Assembly: GCA_047639555.1 (NCBI GenBank)
Contig: JBLIOE010000002.1
Span: forward strand, 178,806 to 242,805
Reading direction: 5' to 3'
Origin: JAJRXC01 sp047639555
GTDB taxonomy: Bacteria > Actinomycetota > Acidimicrobiia > Acidimicrobiales > Aldehydirespiratoraceae
Length of the DNA stretch: 64,000 nucleotides
How positions within the stretch are numbered: position 1 is the first letter of the stretch; each line of letters begins with the position of its first letter. This document shows positions 25,905 through 35,709 of this stretch, one piece after another. Below the pieces are notes generated by a model, which ran no database searches, was not told where the DNA came from, and worked only from the letters and a program-made list of their open reading frames with translations. The position numbers were made by a program, and so were the translations under genes.

Positions 25905-27277
25905 GCCGTCCCTCGAAGCCGTTCGAGCACAATGTCGGGAATCGTGGTCAGATCCCCGGCGCCCAACGTGAGACAGAGATCGCCGGGCCCGAGTCGAGCC
26001 GTCAGCCATTGCTCAACCTCGTCGAGCCGAGCCAGGTAGGTCACATCGCTCTCGGGGTGGGCATCGAGCACCGCATCGGCCACCAGCTTGCCGCTCACGC
26101 CGGGTCGAGGGGTCTCGCCGGACGCGTACACGTCGGTGATCACAAGTTGATCAGCTTCCTCGAAGGAGTTAGCGAATTCTTGCCAAAGCGCCGCGGTGCG
26201 GCTGTACCGGTGCGGTTGAAACACACATACGACCCGATTCCAGTTTCCATCGCGTGCGGCGCCGACCGCGGCCGCTACTTCGGTTGGCAGGTGCGCGTAG
26301 TCATCGACGAACACGACACCGTTGGCCTCGCCCCGGAATTCGAACCGACGAGCAACCCCACCGAAGCGGCCCAACGCTCTCGCGGCCGAGTCGATCGGTG
26401 CACCCACGAGCAGGCCGCACACGACGGCCGCCGCGGCGTTGCGGGCGTTGTGTAGACCCGGGGTCGGCAATTGGATTCGCCCGAGTTCATCGCCGTCGTG
26501 GACGAGCGTGAAGCCCACTGACGCCCGGCCACGGTCAATGTCGACCATTCGATAGTCAGCTGTCTCCGATGTCCCATAGGTGACTCCAGGAACTTTCGCC
26601 GCAAGGGCGGCCGAGCCCGCGTCGTCGGCGCAGTAGATGCGGGTGGTGGCGTCCGACGAGAACTTCTCGAACGCCGCCGTGAGCTCGGCGGGATCGTTAT
26701 TGTAGCTCTCAAGGTGGTCTGGTTCGACGTTCGTCACGAGCGCGATCTCGGCGCCGAGCGACAAGAACGTGCGATCCGATTCGTCGGCTTCGATCACGAA
26801 CCACTCGCCCTCATCCCAGACGGCACCGGACCCGATCTCGTTTACATCTCCGCCGATGATGAAGGACGGGCGGAGGTCCGCCTCGACCAGCACGAGCGAC
26901 AGCATCGAACTCGTTGTGGTCTTGCCGTGGGTGCCGGCCACCGCGATCGTGCGGCGCTCCGCCGCGATCGCCGGGAGAATGTCGGCCCGATGGAGCACGT
27001 CGATTCCTTGCTCGTTCGCTGCCCGCAACTCAGGATTGTGGGGCGGAATTGCGGTAGAGATCGCGACGAGCTCGGCGTCGCCCAGGTTCTCGGCATCGTG
27101 CCCGATCGAGATCTTGATGCCATCGGCGCGAAGTCGCTCGGCAACGGCGCCGTCTTTGAGGTCGGACCCAGTGATGTAATGGCCCATTCGATGGAGAACC
27201 GACGCGATCGCGCCCATCCCGGCGCCGCCAGCGCCGACAAGGTGAATACGTCGGGGGGTCGAAAGATCAGGGGTCAC
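25901..27277 (-). CDS. murC: UDP-N-acetylmuramate-L-alanine ligase MurC
   Basis: MurC adds the first amino acid, L-Ala, to UDP-MurNAc with ATP. The 458-residue protein has the Rossmann-like N domain (IHLVGAGGAGMGAIASVLHR), the P-loop GTHGKTTTSS at about 115-124, VEPDHLESY in the central domain, and a C-terminal domain with DDYAHLPTEV and FQPHRYSRT. All Mur-ligase invariants appear intact. The GTG start overlaps the murG stop and its stop overlaps murB, so translation is coupled on both sides. Confidence 0.96.
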   Translation of the reverse strand: MTPDLSTPRRIHLVGAGGAGMGAIASVLHRMGHYITGSDLKDGAVAERLRADGIKISIGHDAENLGDAELVAISTAIPPHNPELRAANEQGIDVLHRADILPAIAAERRTIAVAGTHGKTTTSSMLSLVLVEADLRPSFIIGGDVNEIGSGAVWDEGEWFVIEADESDRTFLSLGAEIALVTNVEPDHLESYNNDPAELTAAFEKFSSDATTRIYCADDAGSAALAAKVPGVTYGTSETADYRMVDIDRGRASVGFTLVHDGDELGRIQLPTPGLHNARNAAAAVVCGLLVGAPIDSAARALGRFGGVARRFEFRGEANGVVFVDDYAHLPTEVAAAVGAARDGNWNRVVCVFQPHRYSRTAALWQEFANSFEEADQLVITDVYASGETPRPGVSGKLVADAVLDAHPESDVTYLARLDEVEQWLTARLGPGDLCLTLGAGDLTTIPDIVLERLRGTA

Positions 27278-28428
27278 TGGTTGCTCCCAGAGGTGAGGGG
27301 CTCCGTCGACGGAGGCCGACGGGCATAGGTTTCGACGAGGTCGACGATTGCCGCAGGCGCATCCGGACGACCCATCCGCGCCGCCGCTTCCGCCATCTCG
27401 ATGCGCCGACCAGGTTGGTCGAGCAGCTGCTCGACCTCTTGGCGCAATCGGGGTCCGTCGAGTTCATCGTCTCGGACGAGGACCGCGGCGTCGACGTCGG
27501 CCAGCATGCGCCCGTTGGCGGTCTGGTGGTCGCCCGGCGCGCCGGGAAGCGGAACAAGAATCGAAGGCAACCCAACAACCGCGAGCTCGGCCACCGAGTT
27601 TCCACCGGCCCGGCAGAGCACCAGGTCGGTAGCGGCGTACACCGATGCCATGTCGGACTCGTACCGGACCAGCCGATAGTCGAGGGCAGCGTCCGTCGGT
27701 ACGGGAACGCGGCCGGCCAATTCGTCGTGATCGCGTTCGCCTGCGATGTGGTGGACCGCAAGATCGGTCCGATCGATCCAGGCCGGAAGGGCGTCGAAGA
27801 GCGCGTGATTGATCCGGCGGGCGCCGAGCGAGCCACCCATGACCAGAAGCAGGATGCGCTCTGGGGCGACACCGAGCCGGGTTCGAGCGTCGGCTCGCTG
27901 CGACACCCGATCGACCGCACAGATCTCTGGGCGAACCGGGTTTCCGGTCCATGTGGCATTCGGCAGCGTGGAATCCGGGAAGGGAGCGGCTGAGGCCTTG
28001 GCGAAACGGGCCGCCAGACGGTTCGCGGCCGAGGGCACAGCGTTCTGTTCGGTGAGCACGATCGGGACTCGCCACACAATTGCGGCGACTACGCCAGGTA
28101 CAGAGGCGTAACCACCGAGAGCTACAAGCACCGCCGGCCGGTTGCGGGCGAAAGAGATTGTTGCCCGCACGATCGCGATGAGAAGGCCGACGATTGACGT
28201 GAGGTTCCGGGGAGTGAGACGACGCTGGATTCCCCGTCCGGGAAGCGCCAGCAGCGCAAACCCCGCCTCCGGTACGAGCCGGGCCTCAAGGCCGCGAGTG
28301 CTTCCGATCCACCGCACTGCATCACGCGGCGTGCCGCGACGCACGATCTCTTCCGCGACCGCGAGACCAGGCGAGACGTGGCCCGCGGTGCCGCCGCCGG
28401 CGATGACCGCCCAGATCGTTGCTCCCAT
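27274..28428 (-). CDS. murG: Lipid II synthase glycosyltransferase MurG
   Basis: MurG transfers GlcNAc to lipid I, making lipid II at the inner face of the membrane. The 384-residue GT28 protein shows the N-terminal GGGTAGHVSPGLAVAE loop from residue 11, the hydrophobic LVALGGYASVPGVVAAI segment, LLVMGGSLGARRIN, and the nucleotide-sugar site DLVLCRAGGNSVAELAVVG with LVPLPGAPGDHQTANGRML. It starts 3 bases after the ftsW stop and overlaps murC by GTGA. Nothing departs from the family. Confidence 0.96.
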   Translation of the reverse strand: MGATIWAVIAGGGTAGHVSPGLAVAEEIVRRGTPRDAVRWIGSTRGLEARLVPEAGFALLALPGRGIQRRLTPRNLTSIVGLLIAIVRATISFARNRPAVLVALGGYASVPGVVAAIVWRVPIVLTEQNAVPSAANRLAARFAKASAAPFPDSTLPNATWTGNPVRPEICAVDRVSQRADARTRLGVAPERILLLVMGGSLGARRINHALFDALPAWIDRTDLAVHHIAGERDHDELAGRVPVPTDAALDYRLVRYESDMASVYAATDLVLCRAGGNSVAELAVVGLPSILVPLPGAPGDHQTANGRMLADVDAAVLVRDDELDGPRLRQEVEQLLDQPGRRIEMAEAAARMGRPDAPAAIVDLVETYARRPPSTEPLTSGSNQ

Positions 28429-28431
28429 TGG

Positions 28432-29634
28432 TCAGCGACCCTGGCGGGCGATGTTGAGCAAGATTCCAACGGCCGCCATGGTGACGACGAGCGAGGTGCC
28501 ACCGGAGGAAAGGAACGGCAGCGTGACACCAATAACCGGCACGACCTTGGTGACCGATCCGATATTGAGAAACGCCTGAACGACGATCCATGTCGTGATC
28601 CCAAGAGCGAGCAGGAGGCCGAATCGATCGGGTGCTCGCAGCGCGGTAACCGCGCCGGCGCAGCCGATGGCAACGAAGAGCAACACCACAGCCATGGCCC
28701 CAATAAACCCAAGCTCCTCGGCGATGATCGCGAAGATGAAGTCCGAGTGGGCGAACGGCAAGAAGCCCCATTTGGCCAAGCTCTGACCCAGGCCGACTCC
28801 AGTGAGACCGCCGACGGTGACAGCGTGTAGGGATTGCAGCGATTGGTAGCCCAGCCCCTCGGCGTCGCGCCACGGGTCAAGGAACGTGAGGAAACGCTCG
28901 CGGCGCCACCAGGTTCCGAAGATCGCCACCGCGGTACCCAAGCCCGCCCCAAGAGCGAGTCCGCCGAGGTGGAGCAGGGGCGCCCCGGCGATGAACAGCA
29001 TCGCGCCGATGGCGGCCGCCATGACCAACGCGTTGCCGAGATGAGGCTGCAGCATCAGCAGGCCGATTAGCAATATCGTGACGGCAACAACCGGACGCAC
29101 GGTGACGCGAGTGTCCTTGATGTCGCGGCTAGGACGACTCAAGAGGTCGGCGGCAAAGAGCACCAGGGCGAGCTTCGCGACCTCGGAGGGTTGAAAGGAG
29201 AACGGGCCAAGTCGGATCCAGCGGGTGGCGCCATAGATATCAACGCCGAACCCCGGAATGAGAACAACAACCAGCAGAACGATCGACCCGATAACCCCAG
29301 GCACCGCGAGCAAGCGCAGCCGGCGATAATCGACCCGCATCATGGCGAGCATCACGAACGCACCGAGGCCCGTCCAGATGAGCTGCCGACGAAACAAGCT
29401 CCACGCGGAGTCTGAGTTGTTGATCGAAACAACCGCGGAGGCCGAGAGCGTCATGACCACGCCGAGAAGAACCAAGGCGGTGACCGAAAGAAACAAGACC
29501 AGGAAAGGGCCGGTCCGACGCCCGACCGGCCGCCGCGGTCCGCGACCATCGGGCTCAACCCGCGTCGACGGATGACCGGCGCGCGACTTCGCCTTCTGCT
29601 TCCGGCGCGGTGCGCGATTCTCTGTTGCCGTCAC
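28432..29634 (-). CDS. ftsW: Septal peptidoglycan polymerase FtsW
   Basis: FtsW is the SEDS-family glycosyltransferase that polymerises lipid II at the septum with the cognate PBP (ftsI here). The 400-residue protein has a basic cytosolic N terminus (RAPRRKQKAKSRAGHPST) and about ten membrane segments. GATRWIRLGPFSFQPSEVAK is the SEDS signature, and PFLSSGGTSLVV lies near the end. The extended basic N terminus is common in actinobacteria. It starts with GTG overlapping the murD stop. FtsW rather than RodA is chosen from the context. Confidence 0.93.
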   Translation of the reverse strand: MTATENRAPRRKQKAKSRAGHPSTRVEPDGRGPRRPVGRRTGPFLVLFLSVTALVLLGVVMTLSASAVVSINNSDSAWSLFRRQLIWTGLGAFVMLAMMRVDYRRLRLLAVPGVIGSIVLLVVVLIPGFGVDIYGATRWIRLGPFSFQPSEVAKLALVLFAADLLSRPSRDIKDTRVTVRPVVAVTILLIGLLMLQPHLGNALVMAAAIGAMLFIAGAPLLHLGGLALGAGLGTAVAIFGTWWRRERFLTFLDPWRDAEGLGYQSLQSLHAVTVGGLTGVGLGQSLAKWGFLPFAHSDFIFAIIAEELGFIGAMAVVLLFVAIGCAGAVTALRAPDRFGLLLALGITTWIVVQAFLNIGSVTKVVPVIGVTLPFLSSGGTSLVVTMAAVGILLNIARQGR

Positions 29635-30965
29635 TGTGATGCCCCTGCGTCTTGGACCGCTCGGACGAAGTCATTCCCGCGCTCGCCGTAGTTGCGGTAC
29701 CAGTCAAATGATGCACAAGCAGGGCTCAGAAGTACGGGATGCCCGCCCACGGAGAGCGTGCGGGCCGCCGCGACGGCCTCGTCCATGCTCTCGGCTCGCA
29801 CAACGGTATGGGATTCACGAAATGCCGCCGCCACTTCGTCGGCCGCATCACCAATCGCCACAACCGCCCGGACATGATCGCCGCCCCTCAGGAGTTCGGA
29901 GAGATCCACGCCCTTGTTCCGTCCGCCCGCAATGAGCACGACCGACGCAAATCCGCGTAGCGCGGCGACGGTCGCATGCGGGGTAGTCGACTTCGAGTCG
30001 TTGAAGTAAGTCGACCCATCGATCTCGCCGATCGGGCTCACACGATGCGGCAAACCAACAAAGGCCGCAGCCGCGGCCGCAACCGCTGACAAGGACGCGC
30101 CGAGCGCGGCAACGGTGGCCGCGGCCGCGAGGAGGTCTTCGATGTCGTGTGGAAGTGACCGCCACATCCGGTCGGTGGTCATGAACGGGCCGTCGGGGCC
30201 CAACAGCTTGTCGCCATCGACGCGATAGTCGGAGTCCGATCCGCCAAACGTGACAACATCGCGGTCCGACGGCACGTGGCGCATGACGACCAGGTCCGTC
30301 GCGTTGGCAACCGCGGTGCCGCCCGGGGCGAGCGTGGAAAAGACTCGGGCCTTCGCCTGTTCGTACGAGGCAAGATCATGATGAACGTCGAGGTGGTCTG
30401 CGGCAAAGTTGAGCCAGGTGCCGACGGTGGGCGCGAAGTCGCGTACCGAGGCCAATCGAAACGACGAGGCCTCTACGACAAACACTTCAACATCGGGTTG
30501 ATCGATGGCGGCAACGAGCGGGATGTCGGTGTTGCCCGCGGCAACGGCGCGAATTCCGGCGCAGGCCAGAGCAGCAATGCAGAGCTCGACCACCGTGGTC
30601 TTGCCGTTCGTGCCAGTGATCGCGGCGATCGGTCGATTGTCCCAAGCCGCGGCAAGGTCGAGCTCGCTCACGGCCGGCAGCGCGAGCCCAAATGCCGGAT
30701 GTGACTCCGGGAGACCGGGGGCCGGAACAACGAAGTGACACTCCCCCGCCAACGTCGCCAAGGTCTCAGCCGTGGGCGACTCGACGAGGGTGACCTGTAG
30801 ATCACGGAGCGCCTCGCGGAGCTGATCATCGGGGCGGTCATCAACGGCGACAACCTCGTGGCCGCGCCGCAAGAGCGCGCCGGCCACGGCTCGATTCGTG
30901 ACACCCATACCAACCAGCAGGGCCCGCTGAGGGCCGGCTAGCAGCGAGCGAGCGAACGAAGACAT
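29631..30965 (-). CDS. murD: UDP-MurNAc-L-Ala-D-glutamate ligase MurD
   Basis: MurD adds D-Glu to UDP-MurNAc-L-Ala. The 444-residue protein contains ALLVGMGVTNRAVAGALLRR in the N domain, the P-loop ITGTNGKTTVVELC near residue 117, NFAADHLDVHHD centrally, and the C-terminal YFNDSKSTTPHATVAAL plus LIAGGRNKGVDL. All key Mur-ligase positions are present. Its ATG overlaps the mraY stop by one base (TAATG), and its stop overlaps ftsW. Order and sequence support the assignment. Confidence 0.95.
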   Translation of the reverse strand: MSSFARSLLAGPQRALLVGMGVTNRAVAGALLRRGHEVVAVDDRPDDQLREALRDLQVTLVESPTAETLATLAGECHFVVPAPGLPESHPAFGLALPAVSELDLAAAWDNRPIAAITGTNGKTTVVELCIAALACAGIRAVAAGNTDIPLVAAIDQPDVEVFVVEASSFRLASVRDFAPTVGTWLNFAADHLDVHHDLASYEQAKARVFSTLAPGGTAVANATDLVVMRHVPSDRDVVTFGGSDSDYRVDGDKLLGPDGPFMTTDRMWRSLPHDIEDLLAAAATVAALGASLSAVAAAAAAFVGLPHRVSPIGEIDGSTYFNDSKSTTPHATVAALRGFASVVLIAGGRNKGVDLSELLRGGDHVRAVVAIGDAADEVAAAFRESHTVVRAESMDEAVAAARTLSVGGHPVLLSPACASFDWYRNYGERGNDFVRAVQDAGASQ

Positions 30966-31999
30966 TAGGCGGTGAATCCCTCACCGATCGCGTCGGCGTA
31001 GAAGAGGCCAAGCCCGACTGCGGTGCACAGTCCGCTCATGATCCAAAGGCGAATGATGACGGTTGTTTCCGGCCACCCGCTCAGCTCGAAGTGATGATGA
31101 ATAGGGGCCATACGAAAGAGCCGTCGGCCGCCAAAGCGTCGGAACACGACGACCTGCAAGATGACGGACACCGTCTCAACAACGAACAGTCCGCCGATGA
31201 TCGGCAAGAGCAGGTGGGTCTCCGTGGCGAGGGCCAGCGCGGCCAATCCACTGCCGATCGCGAGCGACCCGGTGTCGCCCATGAAGATCTGGGCCGGCGC
31301 GGCGTTCCACCAAAGGAAACCGATGATTCCGCCCGCCATTGCGGCCGCGATCACCGCCAGGTCGAGAGCGGCCGGGTTCTGGTACGCATCGATATGGCGG
31401 AACTGCCAGAAGCCGATGAAGGTGAAAGCCGCAAAAGTGAGGGCCGATGCGCCCGCGGCGAGGCCGTCGAGGCCGTCGGTGAGGTTGACCGCGTTTGTTG
31501 TACCGACGAGGAGCAGCACCGCCCATGCCATCCAGAGGAACTTGCCAATATCCCAACCGGGATTGTCAAAGCGGGTGAACGAGATCGTTGTGTGCACCTC
31601 GGTGAACTCGACCATCAACACCGCGAATCCAATCGCGACGGCCAACAAGCCCAGCATCTTCGCTCGCTTGTTCAGACCAAGGTTGCGGGCGGCGACGACC
31701 TTGATCCAGTCGTCCATGAGTCCGACTGCGCCGCCGCCAATGATCGCGAGGACGACGAAGATGCCGCGCCGGGTGTAGATGCCACCAAACACGTCGGAGA
31801 CGATGTAGCCCGACACCACTCCCGCGACGATCGCGAGTCCACCCATCGTGGGGGTACCGGCTTTGACGTGGTGGCCCTCGGGGCCATCATCACGGATGGG
31901 CTGACCGATTCGGTGATCGGTGAGCCAGTTGATGAGGGCCTTCGTACCGAACAACGAGATCGTCATTGAGATAGCCGACGCAATGAGGAGACGAGTCAC
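30965..31999 (-). CDS. mraY: Phospho-MurNAc-pentapeptide transferase MraY
   Basis: MraY attaches phospho-MurNAc-pentapeptide to undecaprenyl phosphate, making lipid I. The 344-residue protein has about ten membrane helices. GTPTMGGLAIVAG, LMDDWIK with the catalytic Asp pair region, TNAVNLTDGLDGLA and FMGDTGSLAIG are all present, as is the C-terminal MAPIHHHFELSGWPE loop. It directly follows murE with a GTGA overlap; in most bacteria murF would stand between them. No anomalies in the protein itself. Confidence 0.97.
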   Translation of the reverse strand: MTRLLIASAISMTISLFGTKALINWLTDHRIGQPIRDDGPEGHHVKAGTPTMGGLAIVAGVVSGYIVSDVFGGIYTRRGIFVVLAIIGGGAVGLMDDWIKVVAARNLGLNKRAKMLGLLAVAIGFAVLMVEFTEVHTTISFTRFDNPGWDIGKFLWMAWAVLLLVGTTNAVNLTDGLDGLAAGASALTFAAFTFIGFWQFRHIDAYQNPAALDLAVIAAAMAGGIIGFLWWNAAPAQIFMGDTGSLAIGSGLAALALATETHLLLPIIGGLFVVETVSVILQVVVFRRFGGRRLFRMAPIHHHFELSGWPETTVIIRLWIMSGLCTAVGLGLFYADAIGEGFTA

Positions 32000-33402
32000 T
32001 GGGACCGCCCTCCGAGCCGACGAAGTTCGCTACGCGCGACATCACGGTCATCAAAATCGATGACCGTGTCGCCAATCGTCTGGGTGGATTCGTGACCTTT
32101 TCCGGCAATCAGCACAACATCACCCTTGCGCGCGCCTGCGATGGCGTGGCGGATCGCCGTGCGACGATCGAGTTCGACGAGTTCTGGCGGGCTGTCCATA
32201 CCCGAGACGATGCCCGAAATGATGGCGTCTGGGGCCTCGCCCCGAGGGTTGTCACTGGTAACAACCACCCGGTCGGCCAGTCGACGAGCAACCTCGCCCA
32301 TCTGGGGCCGCTTGCTCTGGTCGCGGTCACCGCCGGCTCCGAACACAACAACGAGCGACCGTTCGGTCACGGCGCGGGCCGCGTCGAGCACAGCCTCAAG
32401 GCCGTCGGGCGTATGGGCGTAGTCGACCACGACGGTAAACGGCTGCCCTTCATCGATGGTCTCGAATCGGCCGGGCACGGCATCGGCCACCCGGAGACCG
32501 TTGGCGATCGCCTCGGGGTCGTAGCCGAGTGCGAGCACCACCTCCGCGGCGAGGAGTGCGTTGGCCACGTTGAAGATGCCGCCGAGAGGGAGCACAACGG
32601 GCATATCCCGCCACGTAAACGTGCTGACGCGCGGGCCTGCCTGGGCACCGTCGAGTGCGTCGGCGGTGATGGCCACAACGGGAAGCTCGGTCTCGGCGGC
32701 CAGTCGTTGGCCCCACCGTCCGCGGGTGTCGATCACGGCGACGTCCGCGAACTCGGCCGAGAAGAGCCGCTGCTTCGCGAGGAAGTACTCCTCGATGGTG
32801 CCGTGATGGTCAAGATGGTCGACACCGAGGTTGGTGAACCCAACGACACGGAACCGCGTGCCATCAACCCGATGTTGATCGAGTGCGTGCGACGAGACCT
32901 CCATCGCTACGGCTTGTTTGTTCGAGTCCAGCGCCGCTCGAAAGAGCTGCTGTAGTTCCGGCGCCTCGGGGGTCGTCCGAGCACCAGTGAGCGTGCCGAT
33001 CTCCATCGTCTCGGCTCCGAGTTCACGCAGGACGCTCGCGACGATGCGAACAGTCGTGGTCTTCCCGTTGGTGCCGGTGATGCCGACAACCGGGAGTCGA
33101 GCGCTGGGGTTTCCGTAAACAGTCGCCGCCGCGGGGCCAATTGCCTCACGAACGGAGGGCACCACAATTTGCGGGACCGACACGTCCAGCCACCGCTCGA
33201 CGAGTAAGGCGGCCGCGCCGCGTTCGACGGCCATCGCTGCGTGTTCGTGGCCATCGACGTTCTGGCCCGGGACACAACAAAAGAGCACGCCGGGCGTGAC
33301 CGCGCGCGAGTCGTGGGCGACACCGGAGATCTCGACTGCCGCTCCGATAGGCGGAAGTTGCAGACCGAGCCGTTCACCAACCAGGTCGAGTCGGATGGTC
33401 AC
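31996..33402 (-). CDS. murE: UDP-MurNAc-tripeptide synthetase MurE (meso-DAP type)
   Basis: MurE adds the third stem-peptide residue. The 468-residue protein has VAHDSRAVTPG in the N domain, the P-loop GITGTNGKTTTVR from about residue 108, EVSSHALDQHRVDGTRF, and VDYAHTPDGLEAVL in the C domain. DNPRGEAP near residue 388 matches the DNPR motif that selects meso-diaminopimelate rather than lysine, which fits an actinobacterial DAP wall. It overlaps ftsI upstream and mraY downstream by GTGA. The length shows that it is not a MurE-MurF fusion. Confidence 0.95.
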   Translation of the reverse strand: MTIRLDLVGERLGLQLPPIGAAVEISGVAHDSRAVTPGVLFCCVPGQNVDGHEHAAMAVERGAAALLVERWLDVSVPQIVVPSVREAIGPAAATVYGNPSARLPVVGITGTNGKTTTVRIVASVLRELGAETMEIGTLTGARTTPEAPELQQLFRAALDSNKQAVAMEVSSHALDQHRVDGTRFRVVGFTNLGVDHLDHHGTIEEYFLAKQRLFSAEFADVAVIDTRGRWGQRLAAETELPVVAITADALDGAQAGPRVSTFTWRDMPVVLPLGGIFNVANALLAAEVVLALGYDPEAIANGLRVADAVPGRFETIDEGQPFTVVVDYAHTPDGLEAVLDAARAVTERSLVVVFGAGGDRDQSKRPQMGEVARRLADRVVVTSDNPRGEAPDAIISGIVSGMDSPPELVELDRRTAIRHAIAGARKGDVVLIAGKGHESTQTIGDTVIDFDDRDVARSELRRLGGRSQ

Positions 33403-35261
33403 GAGTCCTCTTGACCGAGACCTTCACCGACTGGAGCGGTCACCGGGACCGCGGGATCAGCCCGCACTCGTCCATCGGGAAGAACACCGTTCGTCATCGG
33501 CGAGATCCGCAGCTGCTGCGCCGCGTACGCCATGAGCTCAGAGAAGATGGGCGCCGTTACGTCGCCGCCGCCGGTGCGATCGCCCTCGGGGTTATCGACA
33601 ACAACGATGGCGCTGAGCGCCGGCCCGCTGTCGTTGGAAAGGATGCCGGCAAAGCTCGCCGTAAGGTGACGGGTCCCGTCGGGGCACCAGTAACCATTGC
33701 CGCAGGGCTGCCAGGCAGTACCGGTCTTGCCGCTCACTCCGTAGCCGCCGATCGCAGCCCGACGGCCGGTGCCGTCGGCAACAACTCCGGAGAGCATCGC
33801 CATCAGGGTGTCGGCGGTCGACTCGCTCACGACCCGGGTGGGCGCGTTCTGGCCCACTTGGTCGCTGACAAGGATTGGCTCCATCTGGAGACCGCCGGCG
33901 GCAATCGCGTTGTACGCCAGGATCATCTGGAGCGGCGTGACCGCCACACTCTGGCCGATGGAGGCATTCGAGAGCTCAAGGGCGTGGCTGTCCAGGCTGT
34001 CGAGGATGCCGCTCGCTTCACCGGGGAGGTCGAGGGAAGAGACCTCACCGAGACCGAAGTCGCGCATCGTGTTGTAGAGGCCATCAGCGCCGAGGCTCCT
34101 GGCCATAAGGATGGTGCCGTTGTTCGACGACTTGCGCAGCACCCAACCCGGCGTGTGCGCTTCGCCCTCGACCGGCACGCTCTTGTCGCGATAGACGTGG
34201 GGCTCCACGCCCGCCCCGAGGTTGTACGAGAGGTTGTGCGGGATATCGAACGTGGCTGTCTCGCTCATCGTGTCGTTCTCGAAGACACCCGCGAACGTAA
34301 GGGTCTTCATGATCGAACCCGGTTCGTACACCCAGGTAGCGCCGAGATTATTCGTGGTGCAATCGACGAGGCCAGTCTCGGAATTGCGACGGACGTTGGC
34401 CATCGCCAGCACCTCGCCGGTGTTGGGATTCGTCACGATGACAATGCCGGTGTCGCCCTCGACCTCCTGGAGCGCCTCGATCAGCAACATCTCGGCCTTC
34501 AACTGGATGCTGCGGTCGATCGTCAGAACGAGATCGTCGCCCGGGATCATTGGTTCGATGATTTGTGAGCCACCAGGGATTCGCACCTGGCCACCGGCCT
34601 GCGACTGGCGGATCTCACGACCGGTGGTGCCCTGCAAGTGATCGTCGTATTCGTACTCGAGCCCACTGATGCCATTCTGGTCAATGTCAACGCGACCGAC
34701 CACGCCGATCGCGGAGCAGCTGCCGTGCGGATGCTCGCGGCGCTGCTCGCTATCGAGGTAGACGCCGGCAATGCCAAGGTCCAGAACGGCTAGACCCACC
34801 TCGGGATCGACCTGTCGTTCGAGATTCACGAACGCCTTTTCCCTGCTGAGTCGATCTCGAATCATGGCGGGGTCGGTCGAGAGCACCGTGCTCAGCTGAG
34901 CAACAGCCTCTTCGAGCAAGTCTCGTTCGGCATCCTTCTCATCGGCCGATTGCAGCAGACGGGGGTTCGCGACGACGGATGGGCGGGGCAAGGAGAAGGC
35001 GATCGGGCGAGCGTGACGGTCGAGGATCTCCCCGCGCGGCGCGGCGATCGTCAGCGTTCGGACCTGGCTTCCGATATCACCGGCCAACGCCTCGTCGGGC
35101 ATCAGCTGCAAGTCAACCATGCGCCAACCAAAACCCAGGGCGACGCCCGCCAACAGCACGAGGAGCGTGATTGCCCGACCTCTACTTACGGCGGGTCGCG
35201 CGGCCACGACCTTCTTCCTGGCGCGCTGCTTCCGAAATTCCTTCGCCGAAGGTGTTCTCAT
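33399..35261 (-). CDS. ftsI: Penicillin-binding protein FtsI (class B, septal)
   Basis: FtsI (PBP3) is the septal DD-transpeptidase partnering FtsW. From the ATG giving MRTPSAKEFRKQRARKK, with GGCGGG and GAGGGG upstream, it has 620 residues. There is one membrane segment at about 24-44 (AITLLVLLAGVALGFGW), a dimerisation domain, then the transpeptidase. The catalytic Ser is in GSIMKT near residue 313, the SxN motif is SSNNG near 378, and KTGTAW lies near 510. No PASTA repeats follow; the C terminus ends in a Pro/Val-rich tail. It follows ftsL by 19 bases and overlaps murE. Confidence 0.95.
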   Translation of the reverse strand: MRTPSAKEFRKQRARKKVVAARPAVSRGRAITLLVLLAGVALGFGWRMVDLQLMPDEALAGDIGSQVRTLTIAAPRGEILDRHARPIAFSLPRPSVVANPRLLQSADEKDAERDLLEEAVAQLSTVLSTDPAMIRDRLSREKAFVNLERQVDPEVGLAVLDLGIAGVYLDSEQRREHPHGSCSAIGVVGRVDIDQNGISGLEYEYDDHLQGTTGREIRQSQAGGQVRIPGGSQIIEPMIPGDDLVLTIDRSIQLKAEMLLIEALQEVEGDTGIVIVTNPNTGEVLAMANVRRNSETGLVDCTTNNLGATWVYEPGSIMKTLTFAGVFENDTMSETATFDIPHNLSYNLGAGVEPHVYRDKSVPVEGEAHTPGWVLRKSSNNGTILMARSLGADGLYNTMRDFGLGEVSSLDLPGEASGILDSLDSHALELSNASIGQSVAVTPLQMILAYNAIAAGGLQMEPILVSDQVGQNAPTRVVSESTADTLMAMLSGVVADGTGRRAAIGGYGVSGKTGTAWQPCGNGYWCPDGTRHLTASFAGILSNDSGPALSAIVVVDNPEGDRTGGGDVTAPIFSELMAYAAQQLRISPMTNGVLPDGRVRADPAVPVTAPVGEGLGQEDS

Positions 35262-35280
35262 CCCGCCGGCCCCTCGTGGT

Positions 35281-35709
35281 TCATTCCATTGTCTCAATCG
35301 ATGCCGCGAACGGATCCGCTGAGGTCGGCGGGGCGAGCTGGCCCGGCGGAACAAGCGGAAGGTTGATTGGTCGTGCCGCGGGCACGAAACCAGCGGCGAG
35401 GGCCGTGGTCTCTACGCCGATCGCTGATCCGGAGTACGCGAGATCCGCGAGCGCAACAACACGCGCCTCCTCGAGATTTGAGATCTCGCGATTGACGCCG
35501 TCGAGTTCCGACTGCGTTTGCACCACCACTGCGTGCAGACCGGCGAGCGCAAACATCACCAAGAAGAAGAACGCGGCCACCGCCGAACTGATGGCGCCGA
35601 CCGTGCGAACTCGATCGTCGGTCCGGACAACCCGGAGATCAGCGCGCTTGGGCGCCGCCTTCGGAGCTGGCTTGGCTGCGGCGCGAACGCGAGACGGATT
35701 CGGGGCCAT
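35281..35709 (-). CDS. ftsL: FtsL-like septum protein
   Basis: FtsL is a small bitopic protein that links FtsQ/FtsB to FtsW-FtsI. The 142-residue product has a basic Ala/Pro/Lys-rich cytosolic N terminus (AAAKPAPKAAPKRADLR), one membrane segment at about 37-62, then a short coiled coil (TQSELDGVNREISNLEEARV) and a Pro-rich extracellular tail. FtsL sequences are poorly conserved, so the call rests on topology and position between rsmH and ftsI. Its start overlaps the rsmH stop by one base. Confidence 0.82.
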   Translation of the reverse strand: MAPNPSRVRAAAKPAPKAAPKRADLRVVRTDDRVRTVGAISSAVAAFFFLVMFALAGLHAVVVQTQSELDGVNREISNLEEARVVALADLAYSGSAIGVETTALAAGFVPAARPINLPLVPPGQLAPPTSADPFAASIETME

